Of a stretch of DNA of 64,000 bases, positions 17,136-27,131 are shown in pieces. The stretch covers positions 1,604-65,603 of the forward strand of contig WQSW01000001.1 in assembly GCA_009787695.1 (NCBI GenBank), written 5' to 3'. Position 1 is the first letter of the stretch. Each line of letters begins with the position of its first letter. Both the position numbers and the translations under genes were made by a program. The notes below the pieces were generated by a model. The model saw nothing but the letters and a program-made list of their open reading frames with translations. It was not told where the DNA came from and did not search any database. The DNA is from Treponema sp. GTDB taxonomy: Bacteria; Spirochaetota; Spirochaetia; Treponematales; Breznakiellaceae.

Positions 17136-18338
17136 TTACATTTCTCCTATAAATTGATCGGTACGCCACCAAACAAGCTTTATTTTAAAATGATCGGCTA
17201 ACATTGCACAAAGTATACCTTCTGTTGAAAGATAAAAATCATTGTAACCTAACTCTTCATTAGAAAACCTGATATTACCCTTTCTCTGTTCGCCTGATTG
17301 AGTGTCAACAAAAAGCAATGAATAACCTGTGTCTACAGGAAAATAAAGAACTGTTAATCCGCCGTTGGAAACTCCAAGTATTGAATAAAATACTTTGATA
17401 TCAGTTTGCCTTCCGTTTTCTATAATCTCATAAAGAGGGATTTCTATATAATCGATGTATGTACCGTCTTCTACGTTCAATGTCCAAATAATCGAACTTA
17501 TCGGTTCGCTTCCCGTGCGTGTATTGGTAGATTGATCAAAGGTGTCACTGCTGTAATCCGCTTTAATTAAAAGTTTTCTTGAATCGGGGGAAACTGTGAT
17601 GCTGCCGATAAATGCCATAGCTTGCTGCCAATCCGGAAGAGAAGGGACAGCGGTGCTTGAAATTTTTATAAGGTAAAGCAAAACACCCGAAGGGCTGAAC
17701 CAATAAATATCCCAGCCGTCAGGAAGTATGCAAGTAACGGCAAGTTCATCATTTACAGATGTTGATAGCCCGACTATACGCGGAAATGGGCTGCCGCCTA
17801 TCCCGTCCCGCCCAAGATAATTTACAAAACGCCCGTCCTGATCAAAGTGCAGAATTAATCCGTCAAGGACAGCTTTTGTAACAGGATCAAAACGTTGTTC
17901 CTGCACAGGAAGCCTGTCTTCTACAAAGATATTTTTCCGCGAATCAACGGCTATCCAACCCGGCTCTTCTAAAGGGTGGGTAAATGCCCATCTTGTTGCC
18001 TGCTCCTCGCTTGAAATATTGGTTTTTAATGAATGAGGCACGGGGTTTGTTTCATCGTTATAAATCATGAATAGTAAGTCGCCGTAAGAGTTATATTTTA
18101 CAATTTTTCCGCTGTTACCGTCAGCAATAAAGAAAAGCCCGTCTCTCATTGTAAAAGCTGTTCTTCTTATCCCCCTGTTTCCTTCAAGATTGTATAGTGC
18201 TATTTGATCCTCTAAAGGTCCTATTTCTAAAGAAAAGAGTTCTTCCCTTTCTATTGCACTTGTGGAATTGTTTTTGCAAGTAATTAAAGGTATGCATATT
18301 AAAAAAGTCAATAAAATTACAGATAGTTTCTTTATCAT
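17136..18338 (-). CDS. Beta-propeller-like lipoprotein
   Basis: About 400 residues. The ATG at 18338 gives MIKKLSVILLTFLICIPLIT then Cys, a good lipoprotein signal; the longer frame to 18389 only adds 17 polar residues. Repeated blade-like segments, such as FFIADGNSGKIVKYNSYGDL and NYLGRDGIGG, suggest an NHL or six-bladed propeller facing the periplasm. Ligand unknown. A perfect TTGACA at 18369-18374 lies upstream and would put the transcript start next to the ATG. Confidence 0.75.
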   Translation of the reverse strand: MIKKLSVILLTFLICIPLITCKNNSTSAIEREELFSLEIGPLEDQIALYNLEGNRGIRRTAFTMRDGLFFIADGNSGKIVKYNSYGDLLFMIYNDETNPVPHSLKTNISSEEQATRWAFTHPLEEPGWIAVDSRKNIFVEDRLPVQEQRFDPVTKAVLDGLILHFDQDGRFVNYLGRDGIGGSPFPRIVGLSTSVNDELAVTCILPDGWDIYWFSPSGVLLYLIKISSTAVPSLPDWQQAMAFIGSITVSPDSRKLLIKADYSSDTFDQSTNTRTGSEPISSIIWTLNVEDGTYIDYIEIPLYEIIENGRQTDIKVFYSILGVSNGGLTVLYFPVDTGYSLLFVDTQSGEQRKGNIRFSNEELGYNDFYLSTEGILCAMLADHFKIKLVWWRTDQFIGEM

Positions 18339-18345
18339 ATATATT

Positions 18346-18374
18346 AAAATCCACTTTTTTTTATTATTTGTCAA
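18346..18374 (-). promoter_or_regulatory. Promoter of the propeller lipoprotein gene
   Basis: -35 TTGACA (18369-18374), spacer 17, weak -10 GATTTT (18346-18351), then seven bases to the ATG at 18338. The -35 is perfect but the -10 matches only three positions. Confidence 0.4.
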
Positions 18375-18411
18375 TGAGGGGAATGTCAACCGAAGAGAGA
18401 AAGTTCACTTC

Positions 18412-18439
18412 TTGATAATTAACTGTAAATCGTTATAAT
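18412..18439 (+). promoter_or_regulatory. Promoter placing the transcript start on the ATG at 18446
   Basis: -35 TTGATA (18412-18417), spacer 16, perfect -10 TATAAT (18434-18439), then six bases and the ATG. No ribosome-binding site in between. Confidence 0.65.
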
Positions 18440-18445
18440 TAAATC

Positions 18446-19558
18446 ATGGAAAAGGTCATTTTAAAAGCCGCTGATTTGGACGGTTATTTAACAACTAGCG
18501 ATAAAGACAGCCTTGAATCCCTTACCTTACTTTTTAACAGAATATTAGAAATTTTCCCGAAAGTACAGTTAGAAAAAAAGCCGCAGGATTTTTCTCAAAG
18601 AAAAAACAGTAATGAAGTTTCACGCGCACAAAAAAGCCTTATCACTCTATACAATGAAATGGGAGATATGCTTCAGGATATATGTAAAAAGAATCACAAT
18701 ATTCATGTTTATTCGTTTGTTTCGCCGCAGGAAAATCATTCTGAGGCTTCCAGAGTTATTTCTAAATTAAGAGATATAAACACTGAAAACTTTGAGTTTG
18801 TTTATTATATCCAACGTGCTTATGAAATGCTTTTTAAACTTGCATGGGGAAGCGGAAATACTGATGAACAAAAAAATCATTTAATCGTAAAAACTCCTGT
18901 CACTCATCCTGTACAAAATTACGCTGTTCATAAAATAACCAATATCGATAAAAAAATCGAAAATACAGTTATGTGCGTTATGTTAAGAGGAGCTCTTCTT
19001 CCTTCTATGATCATGAGTAAGGAAATAGAAGAATATTCATCTGGCGGTTATGTAACTCCTTTTGCACTTTTTAAAATTTACCGTAACGAAAGCAAACGTG
19101 AAATTGATATGGAATATATCCTTGATCTGGAAAATTCATTTTTTAATTTAGACGATCTTAATGATAAGGATTTAATATTTGCAGATCCAATGAATGCAAC
19201 AGGCGGAAGCCTTGTTACAGTTGTTAATTATTTAATCAGCAAAGGAATAAAACCGCGTTCAATTAAATTTTTAAATGTTATTTCCGCTCTTAAAGGGACA
19301 CTAAGAATTATTAGAGCAATTGAAAATTGCGATGTCTATACAATTTGGATGGACGGTGTTTTAAATAAAGACGCTTATATTATGCCGGGTCTAGGGGACG
19401 CAGGAGATCGTATAAACGGAAATGACAGCGAAATAAACCGAAGAAATATTATCCGGCTTTTGGCTGATTACGGCTCCGGTATAGCAAATCTATATCGTTC
19501 TCAGTACAGAGAAATTGAAAATACAGTTCTTAAAAACATAACAGCGGGTAAACGATGA
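18446..19558 (+). CDS. Uracil phosphoribosyltransferase family protein, N-terminally extended
   Basis: The C-terminal 210 residues carry the UPRTase signatures: a PRPP loop in [16 protein letters not shown] and the uracil-binding stretch [14 protein letters not shown], plus [14 protein letters not shown]. The reaction would be uracil + PRPP to UMP (pyrimidine salvage, cytoplasm). The protein has 370 residues against about 208 for a standard Upp; residues 1-155 are an extra, mostly helical domain with no recognised family. It may be a true upp or a relative with a regulatory domain. The downstream TPR lipoprotein gene overlaps its stop by four bases. Confidence 0.85.
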   Translation: MEKVILKAADLDGYLTTSDKDSLESLTLLFNRILEIFPKVQLEKKPQDFSQRKNSNEVSRAQKSLITLYNEMGDMLQDICKKNHNIHVYSFVSPQENHSEASRVISKLRDINTENFEFVYYIQRAYEMLFKLAWGSGNTDEQKNHLIVKTPVTHPVQNYAVHKITNIDKKIENTVMCVMLRGALLPSMIMSKEIEEYSSGGYVTPFALFKIYRNESKREIDMEYILDLENSFFNLDDLNDKDLIFADPMNATGGSLVTVVNYLISKGIKPRSIKFLNVISALKGTLRIIRAIENCDVYTIWMDGVLNKDAYIMPGLGDAGDRINGNDSEINRRNIIRLLADYGSGIANLYRSQYREIENTVLKNITAGKR

Positions 19559-20574
19559 AAATATTAACAAAAAAACTTTTAATATTTTTATCTTTTATTT
19601 TAATTTGTTTATTTTTTACAAACGTAATTTGCAGCTGCGCCGGTATGGCAGCTTCAGCCGAAGAATATTATTCTATCGGAATGGCTTATTTTGAATTAGG
19701 AAAATTTGATGAAGCAGAAAAATGGCTTAACCGTGCAAGACAGGCTGATAAAACATATGTTGCATCTCAATACAATCTGGGACGGCTTGCATTTGAACAA
19801 AATCGTTTTGAAGAGGCAATAAAACATTTTGAAGGAATATTAAAACGCGATCCTGATAATGTTCTAGCCCTTAGAGCCTGTGCATATACAAGAATTAAAA
19901 TGGGAAATATTGAAATTGCCCGTAAACATTATGCAAGGTTATTGCTTTTAGTCCCTGAGAGTGCAGATGACGGTTATAATCATGCGTTAGTGCTTTTTGC
20001 AATGGAAATGTACGGCGAAGCGGAAGAAGTACTTGCAAAATATCCTTTTGCAATGCATGAAAATAAAGATATTCAATTGCTATTTGCAAGGAGTCAGGGA
20101 AAACAAAATAAAGTTGAAGCAATTGAAAGTTTTTCAAATTGGCTGTCTATTAACACAAGCCACAAAGCAAGATATGAATACGCTTTAGTTTTGGAATTCC
20201 ACGAAATGTATGCAAGAGCGATTGAAGAATTCAGACAAGCATTAAAAGAAACAACATCAGACTCTAATGATCCAAAACAAAATGAAATACAATTTGCATT
20301 AGCAAAGGTTCTTTTAATTGCAGACAGCGATTCAAATGAAGGAATTATAGAAATGCAAAAAGCAGTTGATCAAGGATTTAAAAATATTTCTGCATTAGAA
20401 GAATTAATAAGAAACCCTCTTATTAGTAATGTATATACTCCAGTGTTACAAAATATAATTGACAATTTAAATAAAACTCAAGCATCACAGAATCAAACAA
20501 CAGAACAAAATAATGCCAATGAAATAGAAAATATTGAATATAATTTAGAAACTTATCCTGAGAGCGGTACCTAG
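19555..20574 (+). CDS. TPR lipoprotein
   Basis: A 339-residue protein. A hydrophobic leader ends in the lipobox VICSC (lipidated Cys near residue 27). Residues 35-145 hold three clear TPRs ([40 protein letters not shown]), with more degenerate repeats to about residue 240; the C-terminus is Asn/Gln-rich. It is coupled to the UPRTase gene by a four-base overlap and its end overlaps the 3' end of the convergent large surface protein by 30 bases. Confidence 0.85.
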   Translation: MKILTKKLLIFLSFILICLFFTNVICSCAGMAASAEEYYSIGMAYFELGKFDEAEKWLNRARQADKTYVASQYNLGRLAFEQNRFEEAIKHFEGILKRDPDNVLALRACAYTRIKMGNIEIARKHYARLLLLVPESADDGYNHALVLFAMEMYGEAEEVLAKYPFAMHENKDIQLLFARSQGKQNKVEAIESFSNWLSINTSHKARYEYALVLEFHEMYARAIEEFRQALKETTSDSNDPKQNEIQFALAKVLLIADSDSNEGIIEMQKAVDQGFKNISALEELIRNPLISNVYTPVLQNIIDNLNKTQASQNQTTEQNNANEIENIEYNLETYPESGT

Positions 20575-23500
20575 CAGTATATCAAACTTAAAAGTTTCGC
20601 TGTATTGATCATCACTTATTTTAAATTTGCAAAATGCAGATAAATTAAGACGTCCTAATATCCTTATTATTTCTTCATGTCCTATAGAAAGAGCCCATCT
20701 TAAATAATCATTATTAACAGACAAAAGATTTAGAGAATATTTATCGATTATTAATTCTATACTTTCTCTTCTAAATGATTCATAATTTGAACTTAAAAAT
20801 GATGATAAACCTAACCATGAACTCTCTTTTTCTGCTGTTTTTTTTATCCAATTATAAATAATATTAATAAAACTTTTTTTTACAGGCGCTTCCCATGAAG
20901 CAATAAAACTTTCCGTCCAGTAGAGATCAGATAAATTATTTTTTCGCATTGTAAATATATTTTCAAATTTTAAACGGCTGCCTGAAAAACCTCTGAAACC
21001 TGCATTTATTACAGATTGCAATCTAAAAGAGATATCCTCTGAATCAGAATTATTTTGAGGAATAACAACAGAAACATCAATCGAATTATTAAACTCATCT
21101 GTTTGGTAAAATTTAAATAAAGGGGAATAGCCCATTGCACCAAACATATTTATACTTGAAAATGTTAATGAAGTTCCTATATTTAAAAAATCTGCTCTTG
21201 TATCATATTTCTGCTCTATTATTCTATCAATCCGTAAAGTAATTCTTGCAGGAATTAAAAAAGATGCAAGGTTATAAACCGAAGGAAGGGTTAATCTAGC
21301 ACTGAAATGATCATTAAAATTTGCGTATTGTATTAAAAAAGAATCATTTATAACTTTATCCATTGCATTGTTTAAATCTTCAGAAAAAAGTGAATAAAAC
21401 GGAAAAACTTCCCAAAAAGCAAGAGATTCTTCTGTAATATTAAAATATTGTTTTGAATCTTCCAGTATATCTTTTCCTAAAAAAGAAAGATGAGTTTTAT
21501 AAGTTCTTCCCACCCTAAAATTAAATATCAGCTTATTTAAATTAACAGGAACATCAAGAAAAGTAGAATTATTAAATTGCGATATTTCATTAATTCGTGA
21601 TGATAATGTATCCCCTTCGATACTTATAACAGCGCCTACAGGTTTTGTTCTTTGAGTTAAAACAAATTGCGATTTAGTTCTTCTTGATTCTGATCCAACA
21701 CCGCTGTCCGGTATAAGAGGACGCCATGAGCTAATCCATAATTGCGCATAATTATCATCAATATTTAATTGTTCGTTTTTTAACCAAACTGCCTGTGAAT
21801 TAACTTTTATTGACGGGATATATAAATTAGCTGGTATATAACCGATATCAAAATTCCAATTTTGTCTTAGTCTGTAAAAATCATAATAAGCATCTGCTTC
21901 AAATTTAATAAAAAACTTTGAATTAAAAGCAATGTTAAAATTATGATGTGCAATCCTGTCAGACACAGATGCATAAAACGATTCTTTTACAGAAAAAGCG
22001 CCTATTGTTTTTGAAATATCATGATCTGCGCTCCATAAAAATGTATCATCTGCTATTGCAGAAGAAATGTTTCCCTGAATTTTTATTCCAAAAACAGAAA
22101 TCTTAGCTCCTGTGCGATTAATAAAACTTCCTTTGATATCTTGATTTTCTAATTGTGTCTGTATTCTTGCTTCAGATTCAAATGCTGTTGAAACATAAAA
22201 ATCAGATAATACATCAGCTTTTCCGATAGAAACAATTGTTCCTTTCTTTGAATAATCAATTCCTGCTCCCGCATTCATTCTGTATGATATAATTGCATCT
22301 TCTAATAATATTTCATCAAGATAAATTGTTCCGTCTTCTATAATTTCTGAATTTAAAGGATCAATAAATATTGCAATATAATTTGAATTTCCTTCTCTTA
22401 TTTGAAAATGATCATTCTGATGATTTTGCGGATTATATAAAAATGATGCATTTTCCGCTTTTATCCCGTCTATTCTAATGCCTTTGTTTTCTCCCTGATA
22501 ACGAATTGTTACTTTAGACCACTCCCCCATTGTAAAATAGCTAGCCGGAATATTTACAGAAAAAATATTATTTACAGAATCAGGTCCTGAAGCTATTTTA
22601 AAACGTAAAATTGCATTGCTGACTATTTGTACAGGTTTTATAAAAAAACTTAGTTCTCTGTAATCAGAAAGAGGAATTAAACTTACCCTTGTATCCGCTC
22701 CTGCTGATACTCCTGTTTCATTAATTTTCCAATCAATTTTTAAAACCCTTTGCGTATCAAGTTTTGTCTCTGTGCTGTTTTGTAAAACATGAAGCCTTCT
22801 GATAATTTCAGGATATTTTTGAATAAGAGTGTTACCGGTATCTATAGTTTCTACTGCCGTTACACGATCATTATTCTCAGCATTTACACCTAATGCTGAT
22901 GATGTTACAGCTCTGAAAGAAGAGCCTCTTACAATAGGCTGTGCAAGTATTATGCGTCCTGTTATATCATCGCTGCTTGTTACAATCAGACGTAAATACT
23001 GTGCGTTTGCCAATTTTAATCTGTCTTCATCACTCAGTAAAAAACGTACAATCTTAGGATTTGTGTTAAAGTTTTTATCATTAATAAATGTATCAGGAGC
23101 ATCAGTCCAATCATTTGAAAAAATAACTCTTTCCCAAATAAGTTTTATATTTTCTGTAAATGCAAAATCTCTTCCTGAAAGAGAGCCGATTTGGATTATT
23201 ACTTTTAAATTACCGGGAGTTTTATTAAAATCGTATAGTCTAAAAGGGATTTCTATTTCACCGGCACGTGAGAGAATATCAGCGTCATAATTTAATGGAA
23301 CTTGATAACCTGTCCATTTATCATTACTGTTAAGATCAAATTCTGCAACCAATACTTGATTTTCACCTAACAGTCTGTCCTTTGCAGGATATGGTCTATT
23401 AATTCCTGAGACAACGGATGCATTTGAATTAATATCTGTTAGATTAGATCCTAAAATACTATTGCTAAAATAATTCCTGTATATTAAATCCGCTCTGTTT

Positions 23501-25473
23501 AATAAATTTAATGCTAAATTAGAACTTGGAGGATTAGAAATAAATGAATGCTCAGAAGGTAAAGACAAAATAATTTCATTGCCTTCCATACCTGAAACAC
23601 GGTATAACCCTGTAATATCGGTTTGTTCATATGCAAAAGCTCCTGTTACATATGCTTTTAATGAATCATAATCCCATGAGGCTTTTGCTGATACTCCTAT
23701 TAAACCGGAACTTGATTGACTTTCATTTGAATAAGATTCATCTAAAATATTCATCCGCAATCCAATGGCTGCAAGAGCTGAAAATGCAGACTTGCCTTTA
23801 TATACAGCCCCTATTCCTGCCGCAATACTTCCCAAATTTGCTTCACTGCTTTTCTTTAAATATGTTATGCGTATTATTTCATTCTGCCCTACAGAGCCTA
23901 TCATTATAACTTCGCCTGTTGAAGAATTATAATTAAAGTTTGTATCTTGAATCCCGCTTCGCCAAACTTGAACAGAACCGGGTATTGCATCAGTTCCTAT
24001 AAAATATCCGCTGTTTGAATTGTAATTAGTAAATCGCAAAGCAATATCTCCTGAAAATATTCCAGAAGGCATAAGATATATTTCAGGATATTCCTGTACT
24101 AAAGGCCACATTGTTTGCATGTCTCTTCTTGAATTATTGTCTTTTAATAATTCATAAATAGTCCTTGAACTAACAACAGAAGCGGAAAAACCTAACATAT
24201 CTAAAAAACCTGTTTGTGAATTATCAAAAGGTATAAGATTATATCCGCTTATTTCATCTCCTGAAGAAAGACTTACTAGAGCTGCACGTTCAGAAGTGCT
24301 GGAAGGGGCTTCATAAAGATTACGCCTTTCAAATGGTGAAAAAGTTCCTGGCTCGTAAATCACTAAGGCAATTTCATTAATGTTAAAAATTATAACACCG
24401 GGCTCAGAAGAATTACTTCCTGCTTGCGGATAATCTTCCAGCCTGATAATTTTGCCGCTTGAATTAAACCATTGCTGAACATCAAATAAAAAACCTGAGC
24501 TGTTATAACTTCCCATTGATGTTTGCCAAGGAGTACTATTCCCTGAACGTGAATAAGAAATTGCAACCATTCCCTTAGGTCTTATACTCAATTCTAAAAG
24601 TCCAAAAGAAGCAGAAAAAGCATACTCACTTGATAATGCAATTCTCCATCTTCTTGCATTTATGTCGATTATCTCCCCTCTTTCATCTTCAATGTAAACT
24701 GTTACTTTCTGATCAATATCTGTATCAGGTAAAATAAAAGATACGCCTCTCATTGAATCCCAGACTTGCACGTAACTATAAGTTCTTTCCCTGCTTCCTG
24801 TAAATATTTTTTCTTCCCGCGAAGATGTATCGTAACGGAACAGTGCATGAAAGTTTAAACGCTCTGTTCCGAAACGGCTGTAAAAACCAAATGATGATGT
24901 ACTTCCGCCTCCCAAATCCATATATGGGAATGACGGAAAATCAAGCCCTGTATTTCCTATCCCTGCATATTGTAAAAAATCTCCGGATAAACCTTGAAAA
25001 CCAGCTCTGTATGTATTCTGCGATGAATCATCTAAAAAATTAGCCTCAACAAACCATTTTTCGTTTAACCATAAAGACATGGTTAAATCCGCTTCTTGCA
25101 TAAAAAAAGGGGAATTAAAGGGAGAAAAACTCATACCAATAGGAGAGAATGAAAAAGCGGGGTTAAACTGTAATGTACCGTTCCAAAAACCCGTTAAAAA
25201 AAGCGATACTTCAGCGTCCCCCAAAGAAAACGTCATAAGTTCGTTTGGAGCATCCCCTGTAATTCTGCGGCGCATCTGTTCAATCGGGAATTCTTCCGGT
25301 TGCTGTTCAGGCAAATCGGAAGGCTCAAGGTTTAAATCAATTTCCTGACTAAAGGCGCAAACAGGATTTGCAAATACGGGTAATAATAAAAGAATAAATA
25401 TGCACAGAAATTTAATAGAAAATTGCCTCCAAATGCTCTTCGCAAAACAATCACTTTTTGTATATAATAACAT
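20545..25473 (-). CDS. Very large exported protein, probable outer-membrane or surface protein
   Basis: Up to 1,642 residues. A signal peptide (KFLCIFILLLLPVFANPVCA) is followed by a Pro/Glu-rich stretch and then almost continuous amphipathic beta-strand sequence, ending in [13 protein letters not shown], a C-terminal Phe typical of outer-membrane barrels. Residues about 760-1,080 look like soluble carbohydrate-binding-like beta sandwiches. I do not recognise the family; distant similarity to SprA-type giant surface barrels is possible but unproven. The ATG at 25473 has no ribosome-binding site and lies upstream of the best promoter. GGAGG at 25426-25430 sits nine bases before an in-frame ATT at 25416, a possible rare start. 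Confidence 0.75.
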   Translation of the reverse strand: MLLYTKSDCFAKSIWRQFSIKFLCIFILLLLPVFANPVCAFSQEIDLNLEPSDLPEQQPEEFPIEQMRRRITGDAPNELMTFSLGDAEVSLFLTGFWNGTLQFNPAFSFSPIGMSFSPFNSPFFMQEADLTMSLWLNEKWFVEANFLDDSSQNTYRAGFQGLSGDFLQYAGIGNTGLDFPSFPYMDLGGGSTSSFGFYSRFGTERLNFHALFRYDTSSREEKIFTGSRERTYSYVQVWDSMRGVSFILPDTDIDQKVTVYIEDERGEIIDINARRWRIALSSEYAFSASFGLLELSIRPKGMVAISYSRSGNSTPWQTSMGSYNSSGFLFDVQQWFNSSGKIIRLEDYPQAGSNSSEPGVIIFNINEIALVIYEPGTFSPFERRNLYEAPSSTSERAALVSLSSGDEISGYNLIPFDNSQTGFLDMLGFSASVVSSRTIYELLKDNNSRRDMQTMWPLVQEYPEIYLMPSGIFSGDIALRFTNYNSNSGYFIGTDAIPGSVQVWRSGIQDTNFNYNSSTGEVIMIGSVGQNEIIRITYLKKSSEANLGSIAAGIGAVYKGKSAFSALAAIGLRMNILDESYSNESQSSSGLIGVSAKASWDYDSLKAYVTGAFAYEQTDITGLYRVSGMEGNEIILSLPSEHSFISNPPSSNLALNLLNRADLIYRNYFSNSILGSNLTDINSNASVVSGINRPYPAKDRLLGENQVLVAEFDLNSNDKWTGYQVPLNYDADILSRAGEIEIPFRLYDFNKTPGNLKVIIQIGSLSGRDFAFTENIKLIWERVIFSNDWTDAPDTFINDKNFNTNPKIVRFLLSDEDRLKLANAQYLRLIVTSSDDITGRIILAQPIVRGSSFRAVTSSALGVNAENNDRVTAVETIDTGNTLIQKYPEIIRRLHVLQNSTETKLDTQRVLKIDWKINETGVSAGADTRVSLIPLSDYRELSFFIKPVQIVSNAILRFKIASGPDSVNNIFSVNIPASYFTMGEWSKVTIRYQGENKGIRIDGIKAENASFLYNPQNHQNDHFQIREGNSNYIAIFIDPLNSEIIEDGTIYLDEILLEDAIISYRMNAGAGIDYSKKGTIVSIGKADVLSDFYVSTAFESEARIQTQLENQDIKGSFINRTGAKISVFGIKIQGNISSAIADDTFLWSADHDISKTIGAFSVKESFYASVSDRIAHHNFNIAFNSKFFIKFEADAYYDFYRLRQNWNFDIGYIPANLYIPSIKVNSQAVWLKNEQLNIDDNYAQLWISSWRPLIPDSGVGSESRRTKSQFVLTQRTKPVGAVISIEGDTLSSRINEISQFNNSTFLDVPVNLNKLIFNFRVGRTYKTHLSFLGKDILEDSKQYFNITEESLAFWEVFPFYSLFSEDLNNAMDKVINDSFLIQYANFNDHFSARLTLPSVYNLASFLIPARITLRIDRIIEQKYDTRADFLNIGTSLTFSSINMFGAMGYSPLFKFYQTDEFNNSIDVSVVIPQNNSDSEDISFRLQSVINAGFRGFSGSRLKFENIFTMRKNNLSDLYWTESFIASWEAPVKKSFINIIYNWIKKTAEKESSWLGLSSFLSSNYESFRRESIELIIDKYSLNLLSVNNDYLRWALSIGHEEIIRILGRLNLSAFCKFKISDDQYSETFKFDILLGTALRISF

Positions 25474-25491
25474 TTATTATGATAGTTTCAA
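25439..25491. promoter_or_regulatory. Divergent promoters sharing the same -10 bases
   Basis: Plus (DUF503): -35 TTCGCA 25439-25444, spacer 18, -10 TATAAT 25463-25468. Minus (large surface protein): -35 TTTCAA read as TTGAAA on the minus strand at 25486-25491, spacer 16, -10 TATTAT at 25464-25469. The -10 elements occupy the same bases on opposite strands. The minus start would fall near 25457, downstream of the ATG at 25473. Confidence 0.5.
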
Positions 25492-25766
25492 TGATACAGA
25501 TAATTTTTGAGATACCGGATATCGTCAACATTAAAGAAAAACGTAAAATCGTTAAATCAGTACTTGATAAAATGAAGCGGCGTTTCCATTTAACCGCTGC
25601 AGAAATTGACCTTCAGGATTCCCTTTCTTTTGCTCAAATCGGCGGAGCTATTGTGTCCAACTCAAAAGCTTTCGGCGAAACTGTAATGCAAAAAGCATTT
25701 GATTTAATCGAAAAAGAAACACCTGTCCGTATTCAGGATATGAAAATACACTCGGAGGAATTTTAA
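25479..25766 (+). CDS. DUF503 family protein
   Basis: A small cytoplasmic protein of 95 residues from the ATG at 25479, which fits the usual family length and N-terminus; the upstream ATG at 25458 would add seven residues and overlap the promoter. Family features are NIKEKRKIVKSVLDKMKRRF and AEIDLQDSLSFAQIGGAIVSN. The DUF503/YlxP family often lies near translation and ribosome-maturation genes; its biochemical role is not settled. The stop codon overlaps the ATG of the next lipoprotein by one base. Confidence 0.85.
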   Translation: MIVSMIQIIFEIPDIVNIKEKRKIVKSVLDKMKRRFHLTAAEIDLQDSLSFAQIGGAIVSNSKAFGETVMQKAFDLIEKETPVRIQDMKIHSEEF

Positions 25767-26428
25767 TGAAAAAGAAATTTTTATTTGTTTTTTTATGTAT
25801 TAACGGAGTTTGCGCGCTCTTTCTTAATTCGTGCATAGGCTTATCAGTTGATATTCAAATGAACAGGAACGGTTCAGGAAAATTAGTAATGGAATACAGA
25901 ATTTCCAATACACTCAGCAATATGGGCTCTCTTGACGGGAATGCTTCAATGCCGGCAATACCATTATCAAGACAGGATTTAGAAAGAACTGTTGAAAGGA
26001 TACCTGGATTAAAACTTTCTTCTTATTCAAAAAGAGAAACATTGCAGGACAATATTATAAATATCAATTTAGACTTTTCAAATGTACAGGCTCTATTGGC
26101 ATACTTAGATCCAAACGGCTCTGCTGCATCAATTTCACATAACGATCAGTCAGGAAATTTTAACATAATAATATATAATGAAAATAACGCAAACCATGAT
26201 GAAAACTTAATCGCCTTAATGCGCTCTTTATACAATGATTATAATTTTTCAATTAGTTTCAGTGCCGGCGGAAATTCCGCAATGACAATCACAGACGGTA
26301 ACGGAAACACAATTCCCTCTATGCCTTCTGCATCTGTTATTTCGTCAGGTAGAAAGGTTTCGTTTTCTATGGGTATTCCTGATATTCTTGAAATTAAAAA
26401 CGGGCTTGGGTTTAAAATTAATTGGTAA
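25766..26428 (+). CDS. Lipoprotein of unknown function
   Basis: A 220-residue protein with a signal peptide and lipobox FLNSC (lipidated Cys near residue 23). The mature domain (GLSVDIQMNRNGSGKLVMEYRIS) is beta-rich and resembles short lipoproteins of the LppM type, whose typical core is a quadratic-looking beta domain; that assignment is tentative. GGAGG lies eight bases before the ATG, and the gene is translationally coupled to DUF503. Confidence 0.75.
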   Translation: MKKKFLFVFLCINGVCALFLNSCIGLSVDIQMNRNGSGKLVMEYRISNTLSNMGSLDGNASMPAIPLSRQDLERTVERIPGLKLSSYSKRETLQDNIININLDFSNVQALLAYLDPNGSAASISHNDQSGNFNIIIYNENNANHDENLIALMRSLYNDYNFSISFSAGGNSAMTITDGNGNTIPSMPSASVISSGRKVSFSMGIPDILEIKNGLGFKINW

Positions 26429-26465
26429 GGGATTAAGATGATCCGCTGATTTTTTTTAAAATTTT

Positions 26466-27131
26466 TTATTTTTTACCAAGCACTTCTTTAAACTTTACTA
26501 TTTGCCAGCCGTTTTCTATTGCGTTTTTTTTAAGTATTTTATCCGGGTTTACTGCAACAGGGGTTGAACATACTTCAAGGAGAGGTATATCTGTATATGA
26601 ATCTGAGTAAAAGCTTACATCTTTAAGGTTAATGCCGGATAACGCTATCCATTCTAAAACTGCAATTTTCTTTTTAGGACCGAAAAAACTGTAACCGTCT
26701 ATTTTTCCTGTTGTTATGCCGTCTTTGAATTCCATCTTTGTGGCAAGCGATCCTTGTATTCCAAAGAAATCTTCTAAAGGTTTAATAATAAAATTAAAAG
26801 ATGATGTTGCAAAAATTACTTTTTCTCCCTTATCAAGAGCAGACCTTATCATTTGAGCCGCTCCTGTATAAATATTTTGTTTTATTTTTTTAGTAAAACA
26901 AATTTCTGAAACACGTTCAAGATCGCTTTTTTTAATACCTGCAAGTTTTTTAATAGTATTGTCAATAAAATCAAGATCGGGACGCGCCAATTTATATTTT
27001 ACCCAATCTGATGGCAGCCGGCTTATCTGAGATAATCGGATAATTTTTTCTTTAATTGCCGAAAAAATAAAATATTGAGCAGATGTTTTTCTTATAACCG
27101 TCTGATCAACATCAAAAATATGAACTGTCAT
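26466..27131 (-). CDS. HAD-IB family phosphatase
   Basis: A 221-residue cytoplasmic hydrolase of the SerB-like HAD-IB group. Motif I is FDVDQTV (nucleophile Asp), motif II the Ser of FATSSFNF, motif III the Lys of GPKKK, motif IV FYSDSYTDIPLLE. The likely reaction is dephosphorylation of a phospho-alcohol. Its start overlaps the stop of the PlsC-like gene by one base (TAATG). Pairing with an acyltransferase is common and suggests a lipid phosphate such as lysophosphatidate or phosphatidate as substrate, rather than phosphoserine; this is inference. Confidence 0.85.
   Translation of the reverse strand: MTVHIFDVDQTVIRKTSAQYFIFSAIKEKIIRLSQISRLPSDWVKYKLARPDLDFIDNTIKKLAGIKKSDLERVSEICFTKKIKQNIYTGAAQMIRSALDKGEKVIFATSSFNFIIKPLEDFFGIQGSLATKMEFKDGITTGKIDGYSFFGPKKKIAVLEWIALSGINLKDVSFYSDSYTDIPLLEVCSTPVAVNPDKILKKNAIENGWQIVKFKEVLGKK

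Noticed and set aside
22829-23290. 153-codon plus-strand frame
   Set aside because: It lies wholly inside the large surface-protein gene in antisense and has no recognisable domain.
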